From: Qipengyuania psychrotolerans
Lineage (GTDB): Bacteria > Pseudomonadota > Alphaproteobacteria > Sphingomonadales > Sphingomonadaceae
NCBI RefSeq assembly: GCF_019711355.1
Contig: NZ_CP081297.1
Location: 434,001 to 498,000, forward strand
Reading direction: 5' to 3'
Length of the DNA stretch: 64,000 bases
The notes beneath the pieces are model-generated. The model had not been told where the DNA came from, ran no database searches, and saw nothing but the letters and a program-made list of their open reading frames with translations. The position numbers and the translations under genes were made by a program. Position 1 is the stretch's first letter; each line of letters opens with the position of its first letter. This document shows, one piece after another, positions 9,622-18,198 of this stretch.

Positions 9622-11085
9622 ATGGCTGATCGAATACTGGTTCTGGATGCGGGAACCACGTCAACGCGGGCGATGGTATTCGGCATTGATGGCGAACTTG
9701 AAGCCGTGTCTCAGGCCGATCTGACCCAGCATTATCCCCGGCCCGGCTGGGTGGAACATGATGCGGCAGAGATCTGGGAGAAAACTCTTTCCTGCATGAT
9801 CGAGGCGGTCGGCGATCAGGCAGACCGAATTGCCGCCATCGGCATTACCAGCCAGCGCGAAACTGTGGTCGCGTGGGACCGCAAAACAGCAGAACCTCTT
9901 GCGCGCGCAATTGTGTGGCAAGACCGGCGCACTGCAGAATTTTGCGCTGCGTTGAAGGAGGGCGGTCACGAGCCAGCGATCCAGCGGCAGACTGGCTTGC
10001 TGCTCGACCCCTATTTCTCCGGCACCAAGATGCGCTGGATGCTCGACAATGACGAACAGGTGCGCAGCGCGGCAGCCAGCGGGCGGCTGGCATTCGGCAC
10101 CGTGGAAAGTTGGCTGGTGTTCAAGCTGTCCGGCGGGGACCATGTCTCCGATGCCAGCAACGCCAGCCGGACAATGCTGCTGGCACTGGACGGTGCGAGG
10201 TTTGACGAGGGGCTTTGCGACTTGCTCGGCGTTCCTCATGCAAGTCTGCCCCAGGTCGTCGATACGCATGGTCAATTGTCGGCCACATCCGCGCAATGGC
10301 TGGGCCGCCCGGTTCCGATAACCGGGCTGGTAGGCGACCAGCAATCGGCCACGATCGGCCAAGGCTGCCTGTCCTTCGGAGAGACCAAGGCGACCTATGG
10401 AACCGGCGCCTTCGTGCTCACGAACAAGGGCAGCGACATCCCTGTTTCGGATCACCGCCTGCTCGGCACAGTGCTGCATCAGGGCGGCGGTCAGCGGATC
10501 TACGCAATCGAGGGATCATGTTTTGTCGCAGGCAGCCTAATCCAGTACCTGCGCGATCAGCTGGGGCTTATCGGGAATGCCGCAGAGACCGAAGAACTCG
10601 CCAGATCAATCGAGGATAGCGGCGAAGTTGTCATTGTGCCGGCGCTCGCAGGGCTGGGCGCCCCTCAGTGGCGGCCCGATGCGCGCGGGGTAATCTCGGG
10701 ACTAAGCTTTGCGAGCGGAAGAGCCCAGATCGCGCGCGCAGCACTGGAGGCGATGGCGCATCAAACGCATGACCTGGCCACGGCTTTTGCCGCCGACGGG
10801 GCGCCTTGGGCGAAGTTGAGAATCGACGGCGGGATGAGCGTGAACAACTGGATGGCGCAGGACCTCGCCAACATCCTCGATATCGAGGTGGAACGCCCGG
10901 AATTCGTCGAGACAACGGCGCTGGGTGCAGCCATTTGCGCCGCTGTGGGGGCAGGCATTTATGCAAGCCTGGAAGCAGCAGCGCACGCTATGCGCGGCAA
11001 TGCAGCGCTGTTCCGTCCCCACATGGCGAAAGATGTACGCGAAGGGCGCCTTGACCGGTATGCAAGGGCGCTGGGAGCCGCCTGA
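9622..11085 (+). CDS. glpK: Glycerol kinase GlpK
   Basis: GlpK phosphorylates glycerol with ATP to sn-glycerol 3-phosphate in the cytosol. The FGGY-family signatures are clear: LDAGTTSTRAMVF at the N-terminus, RPGWVEHDAAEIW, the glycerol-binding ITSQRETVVAWD region, the SATIGQGC and ATYGTGAFVL segments, and the C-terminal RIDGGMSVNNW ATP-binding motif. The frame is open from 9535, but the ATG at 9622 (MADRILVLD) has a GGAG ribosome site six bases upstream and matches the family start, giving 487 residues. No glpF, glpD or glpR lies nearby. Its stop directly abuts the stop of the convergent RcdA-like gene. Confidence 0.96.
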   Translation: MADRILVLDAGTTSTRAMVFGIDGELEAVSQADLTQHYPRPGWVEHDAAEIWEKTLSCMIEAVGDQADRIAAIGITSQRETVVAWDRKTAEPLARAIVWQDRRTAEFCAALKEGGHEPAIQRQTGLLLDPYFSGTKMRWMLDNDEQVRSAAASGRLAFGTVESWLVFKLSGGDHVSDASNASRTMLLALDGARFDEGLCDLLGVPHASLPQVVDTHGQLSATSAQWLGRPVPITGLVGDQQSATIGQGCLSFGETKATYGTGAFVLTNKGSDIPVSDHRLLGTVLHQGGGQRIYAIEGSCFVAGSLIQYLRDQLGLIGNAAETEELARSIEDSGEVVIVPALAGLGAPQWRPDARGVISGLSFASGRAQIARAALEAMAHQTHDLATAFAADGAPWAKLRIDGGMSVNNWMAQDLANILDIEVERPEFVETTALGAAICAAVGAGIYASLEAAAHAMRGNAALFRPHMAKDVREGRLDRYARALGAA

Positions 11086-11544
11086 TCAGACAGCCGTGAA
11101 GGCTTGGGCGATACGGCCCTGAAGCAAGCCGACCGGGTCATCATTGGCCGGAGTTCTTGCGCGCTGCTCGGCATCGATGCGCGCGACGCGTTTCTGCAAT
11201 CGTTCAGAATCGCGGATCAACGAGCGAATGGTGAGGGGCAGGATCGCCAGGTTCTTGGGATCGGACGGACGATCTTCTCCCAGGCTGCCGTGGCGTTCCA
11301 GTTGCTGTGCGCTCAGCTCACCGGAAAAATAGGCGCGCTGGTTCAGCAGCCAGGCCAGAACATGCATGACCCGCGTCGTGGTCCGTAGTCCCTCAATCGA
11401 AAGGGCGATGCGCATTTCATTTGAAGATTTCGAGCCATCGCTTTCCTGATCGCGCATGTCGAAGACCGACCGCGCCTCGTCTGCCAGCATCAGAGCTTCC
11501 GTGTAGAGATCCTCGATGATCTGCTGGGTGATGGTTTTCTGCAT
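11086..11544 (-). CDS. DUF1465 protein, RcdA-like (CtrA degradation adaptor family)
   Basis: A small helical protein of about 152 residues of the DUF1465 family. To my knowledge this family includes Caulobacter RcdA, an adaptor that helps ClpXP degrade the cell-cycle regulator CtrA. Visible features are the QQIIEDLYTEALMLADEAR helix, the TTRVMHVLAWLLNQRAYFSGEL segment and a conserved basic C-terminal helix. Two ATGs are possible. The one at 11544 has AGAGG eight bases upstream, whereas for 11550 that motif is only two bases away, so I prefer 11544. The family call is firm; its function in this lineage is inferred. Confidence 0.82.
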   Translation of the reverse strand: MQKTITQQIIEDLYTEALMLADEARSVFDMRDQESDGSKSSNEMRIALSIEGLRTTTRVMHVLAWLLNQRAYFSGELSAQQLERHGSLGEDRPSDPKNLAILPLTIRSLIRDSERLQKRVARIDAEQRARTPANDDPVGLLQGRIAQAFTAV

Positions 11545-11639
11545 GTCCATGGCCTCTGGCCGGTATATAGCATGGATCGGTCTATCCAGCCCAGCGATTG
11601 CCCATGTCCCGGCCTGAGACGGCGCCCGGCGTTGATAAG

Positions 11640-11849
11640 TCAGGCGATTATGTCGGGGATCAGATTGTCCTCGATCAGCAACATGCGGTCTTTCAGCTGC
11701 AGTTTGCGCTTCTTGAGTCGGGCAACCTGCAACTGGTCGACAAAACCGCCATTGTCGCCGGCATCCGTCAACGCATTGATGGCCACATCAAGGTCGCGAT
11801 GCTCGCTACGCAGCATTTCCAGTCGTTTACGGAGCTCTTGCTCGTTCAC
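11640..11849 (-). CDS. YdcH-family (DUF465) small protein, GTG start
   Basis: A 69-residue basic helical protein. After VNEQELRKRLEMLRSEHRDLD comes the characteristic VARLKKRKLQLKDRM motif of the YdcH/DUF465 family, whose function is unknown. The frame stays open far upstream to 12026, but the family begins about ten residues before RLEMLRSEH. A GTG at 11849 has AAGGA six to eight bases upstream, so that is the start I assign. A second, paralogous ydcH gene is transcribed in the opposite direction 152 bases away, so a shared divergent promoter region lies between. Confidence 0.85.
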   Translation of the reverse strand: MNEQELRKRLEMLRSEHRDLDVAINALTDAGDNGGFVDQLQVARLKKRKLQLKDRMLLIEDNLIPDIIA

Positions 11850-12001
11850 TGTCGTCTTCCTTGAATGTCGCTTCGTCGCATGGCCGTAAGGCAGGGGTTT
11901 GTAAATTCGCAAGAGTATGATTTGATACTTGGTAAGCGGCTCGTTCCGCAATGGCACGAGTCGCTTCTCTGGGGTCACATACCTACGAAGGAGACAACCC
12001 G

Positions 12002-12157
12002 ATGCACTCATCCCATGTCGACGCACTCAAAGCCAAGCACGCTGGGCTCGAAGCTCGCCTGCATGACGAACAAACCCGTCCTGCGCCTGACATCGCGATG
12101 ATCCAGCAGATCAAGAGGAAAAAGCTGAAGATCAAGGAAGAGCTCGCCACAGCCTGA
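12002..12157 (+). CDS. YdcH-family (DUF465) small protein
   Basis: A 51-residue helical protein (MHSSHVDALKAKHAGLEA ...) with the family motif IQQIKRKKLKIKEEL near the C-terminus. A strong AAGGAG ribosome site lies eleven bases before the ATG, and a hairpin terminator follows the stop, so this is probably a monocistronic transcript. It is paralogous to the divergent neighbour at 11640-11849 but 18 residues shorter. Function unknown; the coiled, charged sequence suggests a small oligomeric or partner-binding protein. Confidence 0.88.
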   Translation: MHSSHVDALKAKHAGLEARLHDEQTRPAPDIAMIQQIKRKKLKIKEELATA

Positions 12158-12171
12158 CGGCTCCACGATCA

Positions 12172-12210
12172 AGGCGGGACGGCACCGATATAGGTGAGCG
12201 TCCCGCTTTC
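12172..12210 (+). terminator. Hairpin terminator after ydcH
   Basis: The arms GCGGGACG (12174-12181) and CGTCCCGC (12199-12206) pair perfectly. Inside them CACC and GGTG extend the stem. TTTC follows the second arm. It lies 15 bases after the ydcH stop and before ptsP, so it would end the ydcH transcript. Confidence 0.65.
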
Positions 12211-12242
12211 GCCTTTCATCATATTTGCTATAGCTACTGGCT

Positions 12243-14513
12243 ATGACAGCCGTTGCATCAGCTCGCCAGATCCTCACGCACCTGCACGAGGTCATGGCCA
12301 GCCGCACCCACGCGCAGCACAAGCTCGACCGCGTGGTAGAAATTATCGCCAGCGCTCTCAGCAGCGAAGTCTGTTCGATCTACCTCCTGCGCGAAGGCGA
12401 GCTTGAACTCTACGCCACGCAGGGCCTCAATCCCGAAGCCGTTCACGTCACTCGAATGGCGGTAGGCGAAGGGCTCACCGGCACAATCGCGAAGAACATC
12501 GAAACGCTGAACCTCGCCGAAGCCAAGGCGCATCCCGACTTCCTGTATCGTCCTGAAACCGGAGAGGACAAATTCCATTCTTTCGCCGGTGTTCCGATTG
12601 TCTACCGTGAACGGGCGGTGGGCGTTCTTTGCGTCCAGCACGTTGAGCCGCGGCGGTATGAAGAGGTGGAGATCGAGGCGTTGCAGACCACTGCGATGGT
12701 TCTGTCCGAACTCATCGCACACAAGGAACTCGTCGACGAAGAAAACCACCTCGATCTGGACGAGGCGCCGACCGAAACCGAGGTCCTCGACGGACTGACC
12801 CTGGCCAAGGGCCTCGCCACCGGTGCCGCGGTATTCCACCAGCCACGGATCGAAATCGATCAGGTCATGGCGGAAGACGTCGAGGCAGAGCGCCAGCGGG
12901 TCTACCGCGCCTTCGACAAGATGCGCGACCAGATCGATGCGATGGGAAAGGAACCCGAATTCGGCAAGGGCGGTGAGCACGACGAAGTGCTCAATACCTA
13001 CAAGATGTTCGCTTACGACGAAGGCTGGAGCAGGCGGATCAATGAAGCCATCGACAGCGGACTGACCGCAGAAGCGGCGATCGAACGCGTCCAGCAGCGC
13101 ACGCGGATGCGAATGCGTGAGATTGACGATCCGCTGCTGGCGGACCGGATGCACGATCTGGAAGACCTCTCCAACCGGTTGCTGCGGATCGTTTCCGGCC
13201 AATTGGGCACGGCCGCCACACAGGGGCTGCGGCGCGATACGATATTGATTGCGCGCAATCTGGGACCGGCTGAACTGCTCGAATACGACCGACGGCGGCT
13301 CAAGGGCGTGGTGCTCGAAGAAGGCTCGCTTACTGCGCATGTCGTGATCGTTGCGCGCGCAATGGGCATTCCGGTGCTCGGCCGGGTGAAGGGCGTTCGG
13401 GCCAAGGTTTCCGAAGGTGATGAAATCCTGGTCGATGCGGACAAGGGCGTGGTCACACTGCGCCCGTCGCAGCCTATGCTCGAGGCCTTCGACACCCGTT
13501 TCGCGCGAACTCGCGAGAAGCAGGCGACGTATGCCGAACTGCGCGATGTCGAACCTTTCACGCGCGATGGCACCCGTATCACGGTGATGATCAACGCTGG
13601 CCTGCGCGACGATGTGAGCGCGCTTCAGCTGACCGGGGCGGATGGCATCGGCCTTTTTCGAACCGAGTTCCAGTTCCTCGTTTCATCGACTTTGCCCCAG
13701 CGCGAACGGCAAATGCGTCTATACCGCGATGTTCTCGACGCTGCGGACGGGAAGCGCGTGATTTTCCGCACCGTCGACATCGGCGGCGACAAGGCGGTGC
13801 CTTATCTCGACAACGGGACGGCGGAGAAGGACGAGAACCCGGCCATGGGCTGGCGTGCCATTCGCCTGTCGCTCGAACGCGAAGGGTTGCTCAAGGCGCA
13901 GGCGCGCGCTCTTCTGGAGGCTGCTGCAGGCCGTCAGCTCTCGGTCATGTTCCCGATGGTGTCGGAACCGTGGGAATTCGATGCCGCCAAGGCGATCTTC
14001 GAGAACCAGGCCGAATTCCTGCGCAATCGGCGCCGCCACATGCCCGAAAGCGTCGAATATGGCTGCATGCTCGAAGTGCCGTCGCTGGCGGACATGCTGG
14101 ATATCCTGCTGCCCAAAGTGTCGTTTGTCTCTGTTGGCACGAACGACCTGACCCAGTTTCTCTTTGCTGCCGACCGGGCTAACCCCAAGCTCGCGGAACG
14201 TTATGACTGGCTAAGCCCCGCCATTCTGAGGTTCATGGACCGCATCGTGAAAAACATGGTCGGCAGCCAGGTTCGGCTTGCGGTGTGCGGCGAAATGGGC
14301 GGAAGGCGGCTGGAGGCGTTGGCTCTCATGGGACTGGGCTATACGCGCTTCTCCATCTCTCCCACCGCTGTGGGGCCGATCAAGGAACTGGTTCGCAAGG
14401 TCGACCTCCCTGAACTCAAGGCGAAAATGCAGGTATGGTTGTCGAGCCCCCCGCCTGACATACGGGCCGAATTGACGGCTTGGGCGCAAGCCAACGATAT
14501 TGAGCTGGATTAA
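12243..14513 (+). CDS. ptsP: Phosphoenolpyruvate-protein phosphotransferase PtsP (EI-Ntr)
   Basis: A 756-residue nitrogen-PTS enzyme I that autophosphorylates from PEP and passes phosphate to NPr, a regulatory rather than sugar-transport phosphorelay. The N-terminal GAF domain spans about residues 18-160 (VCSIYLLREGELEL, FAGVPIVYRERAVGVLCVQ). Then follow the EI N-domain and the swivelling domain with the phosphorylatable histidine at about residue 366 in GSLTAHVVIVARAMGIPVLG. The PEP-binding barrel contains GIGLFRTEFQF, RTVDIGGDK and SVGTNDLTQF. Length is that of GAF-type EI-Ntr. The partner genes are not in this window. I see no strong ribosome site before the ATG at 12243. Confidence 0.95.
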   Translation: MTAVASARQILTHLHEVMASRTHAQHKLDRVVEIIASALSSEVCSIYLLREGELELYATQGLNPEAVHVTRMAVGEGLTGTIAKNIETLNLAEAKAHPDFLYRPETGEDKFHSFAGVPIVYRERAVGVLCVQHVEPRRYEEVEIEALQTTAMVLSELIAHKELVDEENHLDLDEAPTETEVLDGLTLAKGLATGAAVFHQPRIEIDQVMAEDVEAERQRVYRAFDKMRDQIDAMGKEPEFGKGGEHDEVLNTYKMFAYDEGWSRRINEAIDSGLTAEAAIERVQQRTRMRMREIDDPLLADRMHDLEDLSNRLLRIVSGQLGTAATQGLRRDTILIARNLGPAELLEYDRRRLKGVVLEEGSLTAHVVIVARAMGIPVLGRVKGVRAKVSEGDEILVDADKGVVTLRPSQPMLEAFDTRFARTREKQATYAELRDVEPFTRDGTRITVMINAGLRDDVSALQLTGADGIGLFRTEFQFLVSSTLPQRERQMRLYRDVLDAADGKRVIFRTVDIGGDKAVPYLDNGTAEKDENPAMGWRAIRLSLEREGLLKAQARALLEAAAGRQLSVMFPMVSEPWEFDAAKAIFENQAEFLRNRRRHMPESVEYGCMLEVPSLADMLDILLPKVSFVSVGTNDLTQFLFAADRANPKLAERYDWLSPAILRFMDRIVKNMVGSQVRLAVCGEMGGRRLEALALMGLGYTRFSISPTAVGPIKELVRKVDLPELKAKMQVWLSSPPPDIRAELTAWAQANDIELD

Positions 14514-14571
14514 ATTCGTCGCTTGCACAGAGCGCCTCGTCCCTGAGGTGTATGTGTGATACGTTCATCGC

Positions 14572-14600
14572 TTGACAGGCTGGGTCGGACCGCCATTCAT
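14572..14600 (+). promoter_or_regulatory. Candidate sigma-70 type promoter for the RodZ-like gene
   Basis: TTGACA at 14572-14577 is a consensus -35 element. After a 17-base spacer comes ATTCAT at 14595-14600, a weak -10. It lies in the 137-base gap after ptsP and about 50 bases before the ATG at 14651. It is based only on motif and spacing. Confidence 0.35.
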
Positions 14601-14650
14601 GCCGGGATTGAGCGGGAACGCCCGCCGGGCTCTGGACATTCGGGATACGC

Positions 14651-15487
14651 ATGGAACAAGACGACATCGTCGAAGATACCGCCGCGCACGCTGATCGCGT
14701 GGGTGACCGTCTGCGCAAGGCGCGCGAAGCCAAAGGCCTCGAGCTGGAGCAGGTTGCGGCGGAAACGCGCATCCCTCATCGCCATCTTCAGGCGATCGAA
14801 GACGGCGATTTTGCCAGCTTGCCCTCGCGCACTTACGCGGTTGGATTCAGTCGTACTTATGCTCGGACACTCGAGCTGGACGAACGCGAGATCCTCGACC
14901 AGGTACGAGCGGAGCTTGCAGAGGGGCAGCCAGCAACGGCTGCTTCGTCGGCCAAGTTCGAACCGGGTGATCCGGCGCGCGTACCCGGACGCGGACTTGC
15001 CTGGTTTGCCGTATTTGCAGCGGTTCTGCTGCTTGGCGGTATCTATGCTTTTTACTCAAGCTATTTCGCGCCGGGCCTTGGCCCTGCACCTCTGCAGGAC
15101 CCCGCCACACAGGTCGCGGCGAACGAGCCTGCCCAACAGGCGCGGCCGGCCGAAGCCGTTCAGCCAACCGGCGGACCAGTCGTTTTCACCAGCGAAATGG
15201 ATGGGACCTGGGTAAAGTTCTACGACGCTGCCGGGGAGCGCTTGTACGAAGCGCAGATGGCCAAGGGTGACAGCTACACAATTCCTGCCGACGCGGAAGG
15301 TGCACAAATCTGGACCGGACGCCCCTATGCGTTGGCCATCACCGTCGGCGGTAAAAGCGTGCCGAAATTGTCAGAAGAAGACGAGGTCATACGCGATGTG
15401 CCGGTGACTGCAGAAGCGCTGCTTTCGCGTGATACGGAACCGGCTTCTGCGCCCGAGGCAAACGAGGCGGATCCGGCGACTACCTGA
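14651..15487 (+). CDS. RodZ-like protein (HTH_25 + TM + DUF4115)
   Basis: A 278-residue bitopic protein. An N-terminal Cro-type helix-turn-helix (residues about 16-80: VGDRLRKAREAKGLELEQVA ... SFCRTY-like region YAVGFSRTYAR) is followed by a membrane helix at about 118-137 (LAWFAVFAAVLLLGGIYAF). The rest is a periplasmic DUF4115 beta domain containing DGTWVKFYDAAGERLYEAQM. This layout is that of RodZ, the MreB-binding morphogenesis factor, and its relatives. In sphingomonads such proteins may or may not act with MreB. Downstream genes on the same strand are the CpoB-like gene and tilS. Confidence 0.85.
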   Translation: MEQDDIVEDTAAHADRVGDRLRKAREAKGLELEQVAAETRIPHRHLQAIEDGDFASLPSRTYAVGFSRTYARTLELDEREILDQVRAELAEGQPATAASSAKFEPGDPARVPGRGLAWFAVFAAVLLLGGIYAFYSSYFAPGLGPAPLQDPATQVAANEPAQQARPAEAVQPTGGPVVFTSEMDGTWVKFYDAAGERLYEAQMAKGDSYTIPADAEGAQIWTGRPYALAITVGGKSVPKLSEEDEVIRDVPVTAEALLSRDTEPASAPEANEADPATT

Positions 15488-15576
15488 CCACGGCGGAAAA
15501 CCGGCTTCATCCCCTCGACAGTTTCGTGGGGGTAGGTCTAGATTCACATTCAATTCGGACGAGGAGAACGGGCGTT

Positions 15577-16488
15577 ATGATGACCCGCATCGCACGTGGT
15601 ATCGGTTTTGGCGGTATTGCTATCGCATTGGTGGCGACTTCGGTGCCAGCAATTGCCCAGGATAATTCGGATAGCCGCATCAGGAAGCTGGAAGCGGAAG
15701 TTCGCGCACTCCAGCGCCAGGTGTTCCCCGGCGGTGATGGCCGCTATTTCGAGCCGGAAATTACCGGTCAGCCGGCAGCTCGGCCCAGCGTCAGCACAAC
15801 GAATTCGACCACTGCGGTCACCGATATTCTGGCCCGGCTGGATGCGCTCGAGACGCAGCTGCAGCGCCTGACTGCGCAATACGAAGTTGGCGGCAACGCC
15901 ATGCGTTTGCTCGACGAGCGCATCGAAGCGCTTGAAGCAGCGAACGCGCCTGCACCGGCACCCGCATCGACTCCGTCAGCGACAGCAACGCCAACGCCGA
16001 CTTCGGCCGTGACCGCAACGCCGACGCCTTCGCCAGCCGCGCAGCCCAGTCCCGAACGTGTCGCCGCAGTTCAGGCGATCGCGAAACCGCAAACGGACGA
16101 TCCGGCTGACGACGAATATTCCTACGGCTTCCGCCTGTGGGAAGCAGGCTTTCATCCTGAAGCTCAGCAGCAACTGACGATGTTCGTCGAGAAATATTCG
16201 GATCACTGGCGCGCGACCTATGGCCGCAACCTGCTTGGCCGCGCCTATCTCGATGATGGTAAGCCCAATGACGCGGCGCCCTGGTTCCTGCAGAATTACC
16301 AAGCAGACAAGAGCGGGGCCCGGGCCGGAGACAGCCTGCTGTTTCTTGCTGAAGCCATGATCGCGCTCAAAGACACCAACCGGGCTTGCATCGCATTGGC
16401 TGAATTCGGTGACACCTATCCGGCGCTTGCCGCAGGCCGCCTGCAGAGCCAGTACGAGCGCAATCTCGGCAAGGTTACGTGTAACTGA
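15577..16488 (+). CDS. CpoB/YbgF-like periplasmic TPR protein
   Basis: A 303-residue exported protein. A signal peptide with the cleavage region VPAIAQ|DN is followed by a coiled coil (SRIRKLEAEVRALQRQVF ...). Then come a long Ala/Pro/Thr linker (about residues 130-180) and a C-terminal tetratricopeptide-type domain starting near DDEYSYGFRLWEAGFH, with YGRNLLGRAYLDDGKPNDAAPWF. This is the layout of YbgF/CpoB, which coordinates the Tol-Pal system with peptidoglycan synthesis. The tol-pal genes are not adjacent in this window. GAGGAG lies ten bases before ATG 15577; 15580 is an equal alternative. Only one base separates the stop from the tilS start. Confidence 0.85.
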   Translation: MMTRIARGIGFGGIAIALVATSVPAIAQDNSDSRIRKLEAEVRALQRQVFPGGDGRYFEPEITGQPAARPSVSTTNSTTAVTDILARLDALETQLQRLTAQYEVGGNAMRLLDERIEALEAANAPAPAPASTPSATATPTPTSAVTATPTPSPAAQPSPERVAAVQAIAKPQTDDPADDEYSYGFRLWEAGFHPEAQQQLTMFVEKYSDHWRATYGRNLLGRAYLDDGKPNDAAPWFLQNYQADKSGARAGDSLLFLAEAMIALKDTNRACIALAEFGDTYPALAAGRLQSQYERNLGKVTCN

Positions 16489-16489
16489 C

Positions 16490-17476
16490 GTGGATATCGC
16501 GCCGGAGCTGACCGAGCGGTTCAAGACCGATCTTGCGCAGCTCTGGCCGTCAATCGCCAACGTCGATGCCAAGCTGGGACTAGCCGTCTCCGGAGGCGGC
16601 GATAGCCTGGCGCTCTTGCGGCTGGCCAATGCCGCGCTGCCGGGCCGTGTCGAGGCCGCCACGGTTGACCACCAGTTGCGGCCCGAAAGCGCTCACGAGG
16701 CGTTGCAGGTAGCCGAATTTTGCCGTTCGATCGGCGTTCCCCACCAGACATTCGAGGTCCTTGTCGAGCAGGGCAATCTGCAAGACCGTGCGCGTGCCGC
16801 CCGCTATGAAGCGTTGGCGAAGTGGTGCGAGAGCAGGGGCCTCGGTGCCCTGGTCACCGCGCATCAGATGGACGATCAGGCAGAGACGCTGCTGATGCGC
16901 CTCAATCGCGGAAGCGGGTTGGCGGGCCTTGCCTCCATTCGGGCCTCCGGCGCAGTGCCCGGGTCGGCGGTCCTCTTGCTGCGTCCACTTCTGAGCTGGC
17001 GGCGTGCAGAGCTGGCGCATCTCGTGGAACGGGCCGGATGGAAGGCAGTGTCCGACCCATCGAACGAAGATCTCGCCTTTGACAGGATCCGGATCCGCAA
17101 GCAGCTTGAAGGCGCAGACTGGCTGGACGTCGAAAATATCGCACGCAGCGCGCGGCTTCTAGCGGAAGCGAATGATTTCGTAGAAGAACAACTGTCCGCT
17201 TGCTGGAATGCCAACGTCGATGTGCGTGATGGCAAGCTGCGGTATTATCCGGGCAAATCGCGGTTCATGAACATCGAAATGCTCAAGCAGATCTTCATGC
17301 GGATGGGGGCGGTGGGCAGTCGAACCGAATTGGCGCGTCTCGCAGACCGCTTGTGGGCTGGAGAAAATGGATCGCTGGGCGGTGTGCTCGCAAAACCCGC
17401 GCGCGATGATCGCGGCCCGGGGTTTGAGGGAAGATGCTGGACTTTCGCGGCAGAACCTGCGCGCCGGACAAATTAG
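16490..17476 (+). CDS. tilS: tRNA(Ile)-lysidine synthetase TilS, GTG start
   Basis: TilS converts cytidine 34 of the tRNA-Ile CAU anticodon to lysidine using ATP and lysine. The N-type ATP pyrophosphatase P-loop SGGGDSLALLRL is present, followed by the VDHQLRPES, RAARYEAL and TAHQMDDQAETLLMRL motifs, all diagnostic. The frame is open from 16409, but residues before VDIAPELTE overlap the CpoB-like gene, and the GTG at 16490 sits one base after that stop. The product has 328 residues. The C-terminal domain is short, as in other alphaproteobacteria. Its stop overlaps that of the convergent L,D-transpeptidase gene by four bases. Confidence 0.94.
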   Translation: MDIAPELTERFKTDLAQLWPSIANVDAKLGLAVSGGGDSLALLRLANAALPGRVEAATVDHQLRPESAHEALQVAEFCRSIGVPHQTFEVLVEQGNLQDRARAARYEALAKWCESRGLGALVTAHQMDDQAETLLMRLNRGSGLAGLASIRASGAVPGSAVLLLRPLLSWRRAELAHLVERAGWKAVSDPSNEDLAFDRIRIRKQLEGADWLDVENIARSARLLAEANDFVEEQLSACWNANVDVRDGKLRYYPGKSRFMNIEMLKQIFMRMGAVGSRTELARLADRLWAGENGSLGGVLAKPARDDRGPGFEGRCWTFAAEPARRTN

Positions 17477-18114
17477 CCGATTATCGGGTCGCCCAAGCCG
17501 ATGCGCTTGCCGTCGGTGATGATGACCTTGTCGCCCTTCTTGGCGATCTCGAAAATCCGCGCGGCCAAGGGATCGGGAATCGCCACACAGCCGTGGCTCG
17601 CGTATCCGTTTTGCACTTCCGAACCGCCGTGGATCGCAATGCCGTCCCACGTCAGGCGCAAGGTCCACGGCATCGGAGCGTTGCCGTACTTCTCCGACAC
17701 ATTGTGCCGTTCCTTGGTCAGTATCGGGAAGGTGCCAGTGGGCGTGGGATGTTCATCCGTGCCCAGCATCACGGCGGCGGCGCCGATTTCATAGCCATCA
17801 CGGAACACGGAAATCGTGCGTGCCTGCAAGTCGACCGTGATCAATAGCGGACCTTCGGGTACGCCTTCATCATCCCAGTGCCATTCACCGTATTTGATCG
17901 GCCCCTCGATCGGGAGGACGCGGCGGATGGTGAAGGGGCGTTTCGCATCAGCTTCCAGCTTCGCGAGAATTGCCGCCTCTGGTGCGATTTCGACTTTTTC
18001 AGGAGCTTGTGCGAGTTCTGGCCCGGCGGAAACCGAACCGCCATAGGCGAGCATCGCCAGGCCGAGGACGACCACGAGGCTGGTTCCGCCAATCCATTTG
18101 AGAATCGCATCCAT
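17473..18114 (-). CDS. L,D-transpeptidase (YkuD fold)
   Basis: A 213-residue exported or membrane-anchored enzyme with an N-terminal hydrophobic segment (about residues 8-28). The YkuD domain covers about residues 90-210. The catalytic motif appears as IHGGSEV followed by ASHGCVAI, giving the His and the nucleophilic Cys. The PTPTGTFPI substrate-loop motif precedes it. Such enzymes form 3-3 crosslinks in peptidoglycan or attach lipoproteins to it. It stands alone on this strand, before the Entner-Doudoroff operon. Confidence 0.92.
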   Translation of the reverse strand: MDAILKWIGGTSLVVVLGLAMLAYGGSVSAGPELAQAPEKVEIAPEAAILAKLEADAKRPFTIRRVLPIEGPIKYGEWHWDDEGVPEGPLLITVDLQARTISVFRDGYEIGAAAVMLGTDEHPTPTGTFPILTKERHNVSEKYGNAPMPWTLRLTWDGIAIHGGSEVQNGYASHGCVAIPDPLAARIFEIAKKGDKVIITDGKRIGLGDPIIG

Positions 18115-18198
18115 GACAGAGAATATAGGTGGTTTACCCGCCGTTTACCAAGGCTCTCGCGGTAAAGTCCCGTAACGAAACGGCACAGATGTTGATTC

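Noticed and set aside
12258..13340. A 360-codon open frame on the minus strand opposite ptsP
   Set aside because: It lies entirely inside the strongly supported ptsP coding sequence, shows no recognisable motif, and high GC makes antisense frames long.
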